Shown here: piece by piece, positions 36,401-49,538 of the stretch
Layout: each line of letters starts with the position of its first letter
How positions within the stretch are numbered: position 1 is the first letter of the stretch
Source: Anisakis pegreffii
Taxonomy: Eukaryota; Nematoda; Chromadorea; Rhabditida; Anisakidae
Reading direction: 5' to 3'
Assembly: GCA_035041965.1 (NCBI GenBank)
Contig: JAPYMA010000052.1
Span: 62,001 to 126,000 of the forward strand
Length of the DNA stretch: 64,000 bases
The notes under the pieces: generated by a model
What the model was told of the DNA's origin: nothing
The model's database searches: none
What the model saw: the letters and a program-made list of their open reading frames with translations, nothing else
Made by a program: the position numbers and the translations under genes

Positions 36401-39400
36401 AAACGATTCTCGTATTCCTTCTCACCAACGTATTGCTCTGGAATCCTCTCAAATCTAAACCATCGCTTAGAAATTCATATCCATGTCCATCTGCGACTGC
36501 GACTTCAACCTTATCATAACCAGAATAACACCATCGCCAGTCCAGGCAGCTCGAACAACTGAGTTGAGTGACTAATAGCTTAAATGACACACTAAAAGAC
36601 CTTCTTCGGAGAAAAGCGTTCATTCACTCAGATTTAAATCTTTCAAATAATCAATTTCAAGCTAACAGTATTGGCATCAAATGGACTGAATAAAGCTTCA
36701 CATGCACTATTCCGTTGTTTGTGATTTCTTCAGCATGCGCTCAAATCAAATTTCGTCAACATTTTCGCACTCTTCATTGCCTTCATGAAATCATTCCCAC
36801 CTCAATTTTCTCTACCGATCAAAATGAATTTGTCAACTGCTTCATTCGTGATTCACGTTTCGGATGAATGCTCTCGTCGGGATTTGAAAACACTGATTCT
36901 CGATTATCATTAGGTGTGCAGTTTCTGCGCCGCAAGGCGAACACACGTAATGTTATCAACAATTTAAGCTAACATGCTTCTTTGACCAACTGTGAAATAT
37001 TACTAGCGTCGCTGAATCGGTGTTTATCGCATCCACTAAAACACTGCATTAACAATTCAACCAATTTGAATTGTTGTATATTCCAATGCGCTCAAATACA
37101 GTCTCATTTCAGTCAGTTTTCAGTACATAGAGCATTACTAGTGACTGATAAGTTAAACACTTGCAGTTGATATCCGCATTGCATCTTACTGACATATTTC
37201 TAATCAATAGTTTGGATATGAGCAAACTAAGCATTGTTATCACTCGAAAGATGACTCTACATTTATGATCGTGCAAAGTATCATCTAAAATTTCGAACAC
37301 TAACTTTGTGTAAACGTCAAAATTTTGGGGGAATCAGTGCAGTCATCATCTCAAAGTCATTATTCAAAAGAAACCTGATCTTTCGCGAAACTGAAACTTT
37401 TACACTCAAATGATCTCTCGTGCTGTCTATAAATAACTTCTCAAAAGCTCGAATGCAAAATCCCTTGAATACAACATCAGAAATTATACTGTTGTGCTTA
37501 TGATGCGAATCAAATCGGTACAAAAACCCAACGTAAGTGTATCTAAATGTGGATGTAAACTCTATTGAGTCAGTCAATTGCCGTTCAGATTAGCAAAAAG
37601 TCGAAGACGTTGAAAGTAATTCAGGGTTGTGTATGCATGAAGGTTAGCATTAATTAACGCTGTAAGTACCACCTTTCGTGCGTACATCCCGTTAAAATTG
37701 ATCAATTGATGTCGGTTTGGACGGCTAAAATAACGTTTGATTCATGTTCAGTCATCAGGCGTGTGCCATTGAGGAAAGTGAATAAATCATCTTGAATGGG
37801 AGAAAACTACTGCCTATTCGACGACTCCCATGATGAATACCGCTAAATAATTGTTTCCCAATGAGAATCCCTCAATTATTTTGTTCAGTCCAACTGCGTA
37901 CAATTATTGTTGAATTGCATGAGGGCACAATTCGATAGGAACTTGGACTTAGGCGATTACTAGCGTTAGCCGAATGTAGCAGCATTTCGTAATCGTTAGT
38001 CCACAAAATGTAATGCTAAAACTAATCATGACTCATATTTTGTTCATGATTCATATCGCATGCTGCAACTAAATTTCTCTTTGATTGTTTCGCAAGGTCC
38101 CATATGTTTGCTGATATTCGATCAATCTAACCGGAATGTTGATTATCTACGAATCGAAATGCTTTTCGGTTAGGGCTCTGTTTGGAAGTTTAAGATGTTT
38201 TTCATTCAACATCAGAGTGGTGCGTGATATTGACCGTGCCTGTCCGTTCTACCTTACAGATCAAATCCATAAATCCAAAGGAATCTCTACTGTTGTTTGG
38301 GGATCCAGCTTTGTTTGATTTTTTGTGAGAAATGCTCAATTACGGTAGATAAGCTCTGCTGTGCGATCTCAGATATGCAGATCGTCAGCCAAATTTGGAT
38401 AATTGCTATAAATCTAATTAATAGATAAACGATGTACAAACAATCAGCGAATGTAATCGTAACTGAATTCGCTCGTAATTTATGACTAACTCCTAAAATT
38501 TAATCATCTAATAATTAAACAGTCAGATTATGAAAAATTTGGAATTGAGAAACTACAACATTGTAGAGGAATGAATATTCAGATGGAACAATAACAGGCA
38601 ATATTATGAAATTGAGGATATCTGCTGATACATTTGACAAAATATATGCAAAGATTTCTTCACATGACGGCAGTTATCCAGTAGACTATTCACAGAAAAT
38701 ATCCGCAGTGATATTGTAAATTCCTACAATAAAAACAATAAAATTCGACTAAAGAATGGCTGTGAAGGAAGTATTCAATAACACTTCGAATCGATCAATT
38801 TTCTGCGAACGAAACACAAATCAGGAAGGATAATTTTTCGAAGCAATTTCAAAGGATTGCCGTAATGAGACGTTGATATTGATGCATGATGAGGATTGTT
38901 TCGGGAGGAAACAACAGAAAATGTATGAACGGATAAGAAATGACTGTGATAACGAGATGACGGAGAGGAAGACGGTACGTATTGTGTCGATTGAAGAGGA
39001 CAGATATTGAGGAATGAGGGAATAGAACTTGGTTGAGGAGCCGAAGATAGAGTGAGATAAATTGAGGTGCAAAAGATAAAATATGCCTAGAGGCATGATG
39101 GAACACGAGCACCGTGTGGACAAAGATGGACGGATGATGGTTATAGATGGACGACTTATAGAGAAAGGCTTTGAAATGTGGAACACGAGAGCATCGGCTA
39201 GGTACCATGAAAAGGACGACTTGAGCAGAGAGATAATCGTCGAAGGAAATGTTTGGGGAAGGAAGACATTAATAAGAGGCTGCTAGAAATGAGTGAACGA
39301 ACGCATGATATGATGTTGGTTCGTCATCGATCACGATAGATAAACGAAAAAGAAAGCTTTAAGTGTATTTTAGCTGTATTCGTATTGATCAATTAAGCAC

Positions 39401-42400
39401 TTAATGAATTTACTGAATATGGTTAAATGAGTGTTCATGAGGATCAGAGGAACGAATGAACACAGTGAGTATTCATGCTCCATGAAGCGGCTTGAAGCGT
39501 TCGCTTTTATCACTTTTGAAACTTTCATCGTTAAGCAACAAGCAGCACGAAGGCATTATCATTCACTCTCTCGTTAGTCGCTGTCTATCCAGTGTCATAT
39601 GGATGATGGCTTAGGGTTGTTTTTTTTTTCAACCCAAAAAATCTCAGTTTGTCCTTTCATGGAGAGCTACATATACATATATAACCTCATCTTGGTTGTC
39701 TCAAGCGTCTCAAGCTCATGATTACATCATACAAATGCAGACCAACTGTGTTTTTGTAACTAAAACTTGAAATTTCAAACAATAAGCATTCCAATTCACA
39801 TTTCATTCTGGTTCACGGATAGTCTAAAGACATCCAAAAATATTGACGAAATAACAATTGTGTTAGTTTAATTAGAATTGTTGGTGTAATTTAGAAATGA
39901 TTCAGATGTTCATTCCAGCATTCGCCATTCACATTCATCAATATTCATTCGCGTAGAAGCAACACACTGATGATCAGTTCAGTTTAAGATAGAGAGCAAT
40001 CGTTTCATAATGCATTATTGATGATTTCTGAGCAATTCATTTCGAATGCATCATTTCGAATAGGACATCAAGTGATGTAAGTGTGGTTCGGTTAGCACTT
40101 TATCATTTTTATGAAAGGATGAAATAGGAGACAAGTAATTCATTAGATCGATTCTATGATTGACGGATATTAAAACGGAGAAGAGAAAATTAAATTCGAC
40201 AACAATTACACAGTGTCATGCAGACAGCAACAACATTGCGAAATGAGGATTTCAGAAATGAAGAGATATTGGATGGATGTCCATTGCAGAAATAAATTAT
40301 TTACGAAATCCGTCTGATGAACATTAATGACTACATTCTATCCTAACGTCCTCTGAATGACAGAACTGAACATCAACTGAAGCGAAACGGGGAATAATTT
40401 TCATAATTGAACATTGAATCTTATCAAGAAATTCAGTGCCTACATCTGTAAGCAAAAACTGATATCCGAGCTTCATTCATAGCGTCCGATCCTTCAATAT
40501 CTCTTATACATCTCTAATTATAAAGTGCATCCCCGTTTTCAGATTATGTGGTAACGCTTACTTAAAAAGCGTTTTGGACGGGAAACCAAACTCCGTTAAA
40601 AAGTGACAAAACAGACTGAAATGACCATGAATATGTTGACTACCGCAACGAAGACTAGATTTATTGTGATAACTATCAAAGAATGATAAGTTATAGCTGT
40701 CATTCTTTAATCTGTTTTGTATTGCTTGGAATCGAAAGGGTCGAATTGAAAATCTGAGTCAAAAATTTTTAAAATTTATAACTTACTGGCTTTCGGACAT
40801 GATCTCATCTTGAGTTCTCACTTGAACCGGTGCCATTTGCTCGGTATCTTCGCCCAAGTCCTTGAAGCACTTTGAAATCTTCTGATCGAAGTTTCCAACC
40901 AAATCCTCTAGACTGCCCGATAGATTCTCACTCTCGAAATTATCACTCTCGTCCACCGTGTAATTATTCTCATTATCGCTTGTTCTGAAATGTGAATAAT
41001 GAGCATTTCAAAGAATTGCCTTCAATGATTTTAAATTGATTTATGCTCTTTGTTTGAGAATATGATGGATTAGCAAAAAATTCTGCTCGATTAATAATGG
41101 TTCCTTTTTGACATATGTTGACGGAACGATGTAATAGGTATGAAAATCCGAAATGTGCTGATGAAAAAAAACTGATAATAAATGGCTCAAAGAACGTCCA
41201 AAAACACATCAAATTGATTTTGACGTTTCAAGAACAGAAAAAAACGCATAGACTTTTACAGCAATGAAATGTGAACGATGTAAAGCTCAGGAGAGTGTCA
41301 AAAGAAACTGCTAAAAAGTCTGAATAAAGGATTCGTCTAGAGCGGCTTAAAGCTGAGACATACGTCTACAATGAGAAATCTCGAGCAAAATCGTCGTTTA
41401 AGTTGAAAAACTGCTATGGAACTCATTTTGGCGAGAAAACACTTGAAAGCGTTCACTACCTTGAATTACTTTACGAATAATCAACAGCAAATTATTGCCA
41501 CTAAAATGCGTTTATGTCAGCTTGTTAACGGAAAACCGCAATACCATTCAGGGTTCCTCGCTTAAAAGCTCATATTTCAGTTCCATTAGCGATTACGATA
41601 ATTGCCATGAAAAGCTCTAAAGCCTTCCGAATCACTTAAACACACAATTGATGATTATGCTTTCAAAGCAGTCATACCAAATACCCTTTTGTACATAAGC
41701 ATCCATCTCAAATCCGTTTGCAGACTAATCATGCAAATAATCAAACCCATTCACAAATGATCAATCTTGTGACTTGAGTTCAAATTATCGGAATTTCATA
41801 ACATTATGATCGTCAATCATCGTTTTCATCGATTGCAATTTTCCATTTCATTTGCCTCTTTGCTGTTAAAGCTGTTAAATAGCGTCATTACTTTTCAATA
41901 AAGTTCCTCAAAAAAATCTTCAATGAAATTCAATCGGTTGCTAAGTGATGGATGTTCAAACGAAAATCAATTTTGTTTTTTGGTGCAATTTCCTTTGTCG
42001 TTTTTCTTCCAAAAACTAAAATCTATTTGCGATAAGCACTTCTATTGTAAGGATTCAATAAAACCCAATAAAGCTTTCGGCTGCACTTCTTCAGTAGTCT
42101 TATTGCAAAGACTTTAATTCGTTATGAAATTTTCAATTTGCTGCAAGAAGACGCAAACGATAAGCACTTCAATGTCATCGCTTTTTCAATCATTCGATCA
42201 GTGTCCACAAAACAAAGCCATTCGTAATCTATCGCAAATCTCAATGCTTCCAGCCGAAAGGCTCGCTCATCATAATGTGTGAATACTCAGCTTACTGCAA
42301 CAAATTTTTCGTCGTCGCAAAATCTCGAAAAACATTCCCGGTTCAGTTATATTATTGAAACATAATATTTTGCAGCAACACACAACACATTTGTCATTTC

Positions 42401-45400
42401 GTCTCAACAATAAACAATCCGTGAAGATAAAAAGCCAGTCTAACGTTCCCGTAGGGACTTGAGAGTGGATGCTTGACGAGTTGTGTGCCCATTCGCTGAA
42501 TATACATGATATTAGAGGAAATGGCCATGGAAACTGAACATTTCTTAAGCACCATACGCATGCAGCGAATATTGATTAGGTAGCTGTATTCTGGTTTGAG
42601 TAATCTTAAATCAGGCATATCATATACCTTTTCGATAACGAATCCTTCTTCAGATATCTTCCTTTCATTGGTTACGCAGTCAGAATATTGCTGACTTTCT
42701 CTGACAATGAATAATTAAACTGCAAAAAGCATAAAAATGAACGGCGACACAAAACTGTTACGCAACAACACGTGAGTGATATTAATCATTTTCAGGTAGT
42801 CTCCTCGGAGACAATCATATGAAAGAATAGAAGTCTTTCATAGAATCATCACAAAAAGTTTAATTCATTCATATCTAACAATAAGCGATTTCATAGAATT
42901 ACTTGATGGGATGCAATTACAAGCCAGTTGGTCATTTATGATCAATTTCATATTCTTTGAATGTGATGTGGTTTAATAACGTAATAATATCGGTTTCATG
43001 AAAGGAATTTCACACAATGTAACTTGATCACTCTAATTTGAGCGATTCTAATCAAAAGAAAAAACCGTTTTCATGGGCACGGTCAAGATCATATGAATGT
43101 TCTTAAACGATCGGTGACATTGTGAGGTTGTGTTCAGTGATGAAAGTTTCAGTGCAAAAACTGTTATATCCGTAATGATTCTTTGGATGAATGCTTACGC
43201 ACCACTGCATATTAGGTTTCAAATTAATCACATTTTCTTGTCATTTTCATGTGTTTCCCATTGTAAAAAATTTGTCGGTCTTTCAGAAAAGAAAGTAAAA
43301 ACATTTTTATGACATTGAGAAAACGCAATTTTACGATCCAGCAGCAATAAATGACATGAATGAAACGATCCCGTTGCGCTGAAAGTTTCTGCATAATTGA
43401 TGCCTATGTGATGCTGTCCCTACAAGAATGCCTCTGGATGTGTCTGTCCTCCCTTATGTCGTGCTCATAATTCAGCTAGAAGATACTGGTTGGGAGAAAT
43501 AATAGGTAATAAGGAGTAATGTGGGCAAGACAAGAACCATACGAGTGCAGAAACCATACGAATTTGCGTGAGAGAATCATGATCTATATATAGGAGCATG
43601 ACCACATACCGCAATAAATTAGAAGTATATGGAAAATTTTCAGTGCGGATCGCCTTCGTTCTCACTGAAATCTTCTCTTTTTTTAACCTTTTATAATGAA
43701 TTTTTGATTAAGAATGGAATAAATACCACAGCAATATGCACCATACCCCAAGGGTATCGACTATCGATACGAGATTGATGTGGCTGGCTGGCTATGCGGT
43801 GCTAAAAAGCAACCATAAAATAGCAACAAATGGAAAAATTATTGATTTTGCTTATGTGTTACTGCTTATATTGTGCATGATCGATTCAAATGTAATATTC
43901 TTTCGGCAAGAAATTTGCAAATGATTTGATTGAATTCACACTTTCATTAACGCTCCAAGCAAGAAACTGACAGCTTCATGTATGTATATCATTACTTACA
44001 CATGACATGCGCAATGTTTGCTGCACAAAAAATAAACTGAATCCAAATGAACTAGCCATAAGCTTCACAATGAAATTGCAACAAACTAAAGCAATTCTAT
44101 GAACTCTGTTGCCCAGATCTAAATTTATTTCATTCTATCTATTCTATGGATGAATTATGCATCGCATTGTCGTTATTGATACCATTGTAATTAAATACTG
44201 TGTGTCCCTATCGCTCGCTTAACGATGATATCTAGGCGGTGGTATCAGATATCCATCCAGACCCGTCCAACAATCTGCTCTATCCATCTTATTCATGCAA
44301 TTAATGGATTTATCCGTTTGTGTGTTTGGATGACCGCCTGAGACAGTAGAGAATGTACGATGAAGACATTGTGTTACTATAATTGAAACATATGCTTGTG
44401 CAAACGGCTGCCTGCTGCTACTGCCATATAGATTTGTTTGTGCGATACGAAAGCAAATGAATGATACAATTTCGCTGAATCGAATTCAGTGAATTCGCTT
44501 CCTCCGCCAACAAACCCCACAAAGCAGTCAATCCATCCGTCTCGATGAATAAATGTACTAGGACTCGAATAAATTGAATGAATAACATCAAAGCAGCTTT
44601 CACATTAAAACAATCTCGGCAATACAATTGTGCATTTATTCGCAACACACACACATAATACATCTGAAATACTCTACTGATGACGAATAACAGATTAATC
44701 ATATAATATACATAGGCCGTAGATGACGTTTTCGGATTGATATGCCCATCAACAAGGCCCAAACCGAGAGCAACAAGACGAAAACAAATCAATCCATTAT
44801 AACAATTGCATTCCTCTTTTTACTACTCCCTCAAGTTGATGTTTCCATCGTACAAACGACGACATTTTGCAGTAGCTAGACAGCTTTGTTTGTTTGTTTA
44901 GAATTCGGAATCAATCAAAACATGAAATAAACAAGTACGACCAGCACACACAAACACATGCACTGGTTGACACGCAATCACAACTTTATAATTTATTGTT
45001 AATTATAGCTGCACGAAGCCAACTGAATGTTTTGGATTTCAACTTTGAATTGGCCAAAAACTTTATCAGTGATCAGTTTTTAATCGGTAAACAGCCGTCG
45101 ACGCAGCAGCTGGAAAATAATTGAAACTAGGCTGACTACATCGCATTTTGCAAGCATCAAATACGTTCGATAGGCAGTACGTTTTCAAATGTATGCTTCC
45201 AGCGGAATTCCAACTCACTGCTTCTATGCTGCTTAAAATAAGCTTATCGATCGAACATAATCCACAACATTCATTCATGTTAGAACTCAAACTGTCCCCA
45301 CTTCATAGTCCATTTGTTCACTAACTGTACACCAGAACAACGCTGAATAAATATCGATGGAAGCGAGCTAGAGTGTAGAAATGGAACAATTCCGCTAATT

Positions 45401-48400
45401 CGGCTCATTTAGACTACTAATAGCATAAAATGAACGACAATTGCAGCTAATTTTGTTTGTGTGTGTGTTTGCTGTGGTTCATTTGCTGGAAGAAATTGGA
45501 TTCTCTTTTGAACTAAAGAATGAATATTTTCTGCATAAACAGAACATGCATCTATACAGACAGCTACATAGATTAACACTATTTTCATCAACTCCACACG
45601 AATTGCAAGTAAAATTTTTACTAGTTGTCGTTTTGTAAGACAAGTAAAATATGGTGAATATACTGTTTTGGATATCTAAAAATTTCATTTTTTAGAATTC
45701 ATTTTTTTGAAAATCTGTGAAAATCTATTCTATCGTTTGCGTTATTCAAAGCTGAACACAATTCACTTGGTTCATTTTAAATAGAATATTCGGAAGTGAT
45801 GACCAAACACTTGAGATTGAAGTAATGTGTGTGAGATCGATGGATGATGATTATATTTTGAGCTGAATGAAAGTTTCTTTGTGTTCCTTCGTAAACATTC
45901 ACATAAGAAAGCAAATAATTGAAATTTTAATAACAAAGCGAATGCAAAAATGAAGTTTTGAAGAGAAAAGAGTACAAACTCGACGAATGCGTTGAGTTGA
46001 AGTGAATGAAGAGTTCAGTTAAATGGGAACAAACTTTTGCAAATGTTTGTTTAATTGATTGATCACAAACAAAACTCACTCAGTCAAAAAGTTTTCGTTG
46101 AAGTGGTGGTGAACGGATTTTGAATTGAATCTTGTTCATTCTGTTGCTGTACTTTTCTCATCAGTTCACAGAGCCACTGTGAAATCTTAAGCGTTGTGCG
46201 TTTCGATTCATTTTATCCGCATATTCTTTGAAAATCGGATTTCATAAATCCTAATTGTGATGATAAGTCATCCGCCCTACGATACCAGCACAAACGCTAC
46301 ACATTTGCTAGACAATTTAGCTATCGATTTTAAAATTGCTAGTTGCTAGTCAGTTCAACAAAAAACAGTAGGATCATCCCCATGTTGAATTATCTGCGGA
46401 CTCGATGCTGCGCTATCAAATGATTTATGAATCATCTGCACTCAAATAAGGTCCACACTGCCTTCATTTTTCAGCATCACTAGATTCAAGTAGATACAGG
46501 CTCAAAATAACCTGTTTGTTTCAATATTACGACAAGTGACGTTACATGAACATGTATGAGTCATCTGCTATGAGGCATTTGATTTGTTTGAGCAATCAAT
46601 TCTATAGCCTCTATTCAGCGATTCCCCAACTAACTCAGAAACACTCCAGAATGTCACATTCGTTCATAATCGGCTCGGCTCACTCAAACATGTCATAAAG
46701 CATCAAAAACATGAACAATGTCTTTGAAATGTTATCAAAGCAAAATCTCTCGAACACGATCAAAACCCTTCATGCGTAGATATGAAACGATGGCATTATG
46801 TGCCAAATAAAAACGACGAATAACTGACTTATTGTAATAATAGCAACAAGATGAAAATTGCAGATTAGATGCGAAGAAGTTTGCGAAACGAAATTGTGAA
46901 ATATGGCATAATTATAGTGGAGGAAAATTGCTTGAGTGAGAAACTTTTTGACGAGCAAATTTTGTGAATGCGTTTTTGTTGATTGGATGTTTTGCTGTTG
47001 TTGTTCGCAAGATGCTATTTAGTAGTAGTAGTTCAGACTATAATAATCCCTTCTTCTACCATATCATTTATCGTAAAGTCTCTGTCCGTTGTGAACGCAA
47101 ATAGCGCTCAACTAAAACTTATAAATCATCTCACACAAACATTTACACACAAACAACTGAACATTTGTTTTTTTTTCGGTGTTAATCTCAAAATACGTTT
47201 CAATCATATGTCTTGTGCATATAGTTCAATCATAGATTCACGTTGTTTTTTTGGTTCTCATCAAACGAAAATAGCAGCAACAGCAGCAGCACTAGAAGCA
47301 ATCATAATAACTACAATAAATCAGCAGTAATACTCACGATCAGCTCAATTTTGAGCAGAACTTTTATTTATTACTTCATTCGTATGGCATTTATTAGTTG
47401 GGTTTCGAGTAGAACTCATGTGAAGCAACGAACGATGAATGCATTTTTTTTCAGAATTTCAAAAGCTTGAGTGAATAAATCGTAGATTTTCTTCTATAAA
47501 GCTTGGATATTAGCTTTGTGCACAATGATACATTATGGAAAATGTTCGCTTTTAGAAACGTTTGCGGTGAATTGATTTTGAATTGATGTTTCGTTTTTGG
47601 TTTTTTTCTTCTTACCAAAAACGACGAGAACATGAAAGAAATATGCATCTGCTTCAAGTTAATGCATATGAACATTGGTCGATTTGATCATTCGTGCTGA
47701 ATTCCATGCACATTGCAAAATACACATACTAGTATGGTGAAGAGGGGAAACGAAATTTTACAATCGAAAGGACCCCGAGAATACGACTGGATCGAAAAAG
47801 TTGGAAACGGGACAGGATTCCCGAAGTTTCCCATTCCCCATAACACATCTCAATTGGAGTTTGTAAATTTTTTGGATTTAAACTTCTCAATTTCTGAATT
47901 TATTTGAATTTGTCAAATGAGAGGTCAAATTAATTCAGTTTTCTAATGTATGATGGATGCCTTTGCAGCAACCATATTCCATTTATTCATCAACCATTTA
48001 TCAAAAAATTTTCTATTTCTCAAGACTTTTCCACTTTTTAAAACTTGAATTCACATATTGTGCAACGTTTAAACCAAAAAAAAACAAATGTTGAATTTCA
48101 TTTCTGGCATAGCGATCACGTTCACATGACATACTCCAACATAAAATTCTCGATATTCCCACAATTCTACTTCCATTTCGTCGAATCGTTTCCCAATAAT
48201 TTTCTATTTTAGTGAAAAATGTTCAATTTGACATACGGATTATTCAGCAATGTAATCCATTGATCAGAAATATGGTGATGTGAAAATAAATTGCTTTCGT
48301 GAGCCATTATAGCGTGCAGATAACGTTCGTTCGGTTCACATTCTCTCGTGTTTTTTGTTCAGTTCGTTAACATTTACTCTCAATACCATTATAATCATGA

Positions 48401-49538
48401 GCTTTTGGATGGTGTAAAATTTCCTGATGCAATTTCAGCTCAAAAGATGAAGAATGATATTATATGAATAACGAACTTTGCTTGAATTGAGACATTATTT
48501 GAGTTATAGGACACTCACTCAATTCGGTTCATTCTCAGAATACGAACGTGCTTTTAACAAGAATGCATGTGGACAGTGATTGAATGCAATGCAGCAGCAT
48601 AAATTATCTTTCACTGCAATTTATTCTTAACGGTTGATGTGAAATCTCGTTGTCGAAGAAAATTTTTTGCTTTCACAGAAAATTTTCTCAATGTTTACTT
48701 GAGCATTTTTCCAAAAATTCAATCATAAACTTTCCATTTAACGACTCATTGATTCAAATTCTAGCTTTCGAGAACACACAGATCGCTGGAACGAATCAAT
48801 CGATTCATTCTTCAAGTATTGCTCTCGAACAAATCTTTTCGTAAGATTTTGTCGAAAATTGACCTCCGCAAATTGTTTCAAATGAGAAGGAAATTTGAAT
48901 TCGGAATGATTTTGGGCAACATTTTGTTTGGAAAGCACAGTCAAGTGAATGTAAATAGCACAATCAGATGACTGCGCTGAGATTGTCGTTATCAATGAAT
49001 GAGATTATGAATGGTTGTATTCACTTTAAATGTGAAATGTGAAAAAATTACTGAACATTCTCTGAATTACTGACAACTTCGGCCTACTTTCAATTTCATC
49101 CATCTTCAGCAAAAAATTGCAAATGCTTCCAAGCGAATGAGTCAATAAAGCAATCAATAGTCATGGCTGCCTGCACTTGACTTTAGAATCAAAAAACCAA
49201 CACTACTGAGCGCAACTGATTTATCATATTAACGAAACTCGTTTCATTTTTGGGCTGAGCAAGACCCTTAGAAAGAGTCATTGTTTTTTACATAAGCGAA
49301 TCTAATGAAGTTCACGTGAAGGGAAATTTTTTGCGATGCGATAGGAAATGAAATAAATAACTGTGTAAACGGATGTAAACAATGGGTTGTTGTAATCAGT
49401 AAACAATGAATAATAAACTGAAAAAACTAACGAATTATTGGATTTAGTCGCATTTTCAACTTCATCGTCCAAATATGCAAGTGGAACGTCAGGTACACGA
49501 ATATCGGCAGCTTCACCCATTTCGGCACCCACAACCAT
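30407..49538 (-). CDS. unc-76: UNC-76 / FEZ (fasciculation and elongation protein zeta)
   Basis: FEZ proteins are kinesin-1 adaptors needed for axonal transport, outgrowth and fasciculation. Ten exons join in phase on the minus strand: 49538-49432, 40984-40787, 35082-34974, 33751-33599, 33096-32946, 31681-31617, 31340-31167, 31031-30956, 30682-30617 and 30456-30407, giving 382 residues (human FEZ1 392). In order: VPLAYLDDEVENA at the N-terminus; SLEDLVGNFDQK then MAPVQV, matching FEZ SMEDLVNEFDEK then LAPV; an IWWTLTGN block; TADQVIEEIDQMLQ; a coiled coil through EMEQLIQ and LAHRDELEYEKEMKNTF; a basic RRRQFANERKRK patch; and the C-terminal LTDYIL-VLCP motif. An in-frame TGA precedes the ATG. 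Introns 1 (8.4 kb) and 2 (5.7 kb) are very long; the rest are 0.2-1.3 kb. An inverted repeat brackets exons 5-10. Confidence 0.95.
33118..33343 (-). repeat. Inverted repeat, copy 2 (unc-76 intron 4)
   Basis: Reverse-complement partner of 29688-29912. In the direction of unc-76 transcription it ends with CTGAATTTAGAC only about 20 bases before the exon 5 acceptor, so it abuts the splice signal. It lies wholly within intron 4. Confidence 0.85.
35083..40786 (-). other. unc-76 intron 2 (5.7 kb)
   Basis: AT-rich intron with a (GATG)n microsatellite near its 3' end at 35192-35216. A strand-asymmetric purine-rich block at about 38840-39300 includes a 67-codon plus-strand frame from an ATG at 39083, with no recognised domain. 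No nested gene could be supported. Confidence 0.6.
35192..35216. repeat. (GATG)n microsatellite
   Basis: Six perfect tandem GATG units in unc-76 intron 2, about 110 bases upstream (in gene sense) of the exon 3 acceptor. Confidence 0.9.
40985..49431 (-). other. unc-76 intron 1 (8.4 kb)
   Basis: A very long first intron, joined by a GTTAGT donor and an ATTTCAG acceptor. It holds only unsupported frames; the longest is 124 codons at 44418-44792 minus. First introns of this size in neuronal genes often hold enhancers, but no specific site was recognised. Confidence 0.6.

Noticed and set aside
44418..44792. 124-codon minus-strand frame in unc-76 intron 1
   Set aside because: Hydrophobic, no domain recognised, and no acceptor and donor that would join it to the unc-76 exons in phase.
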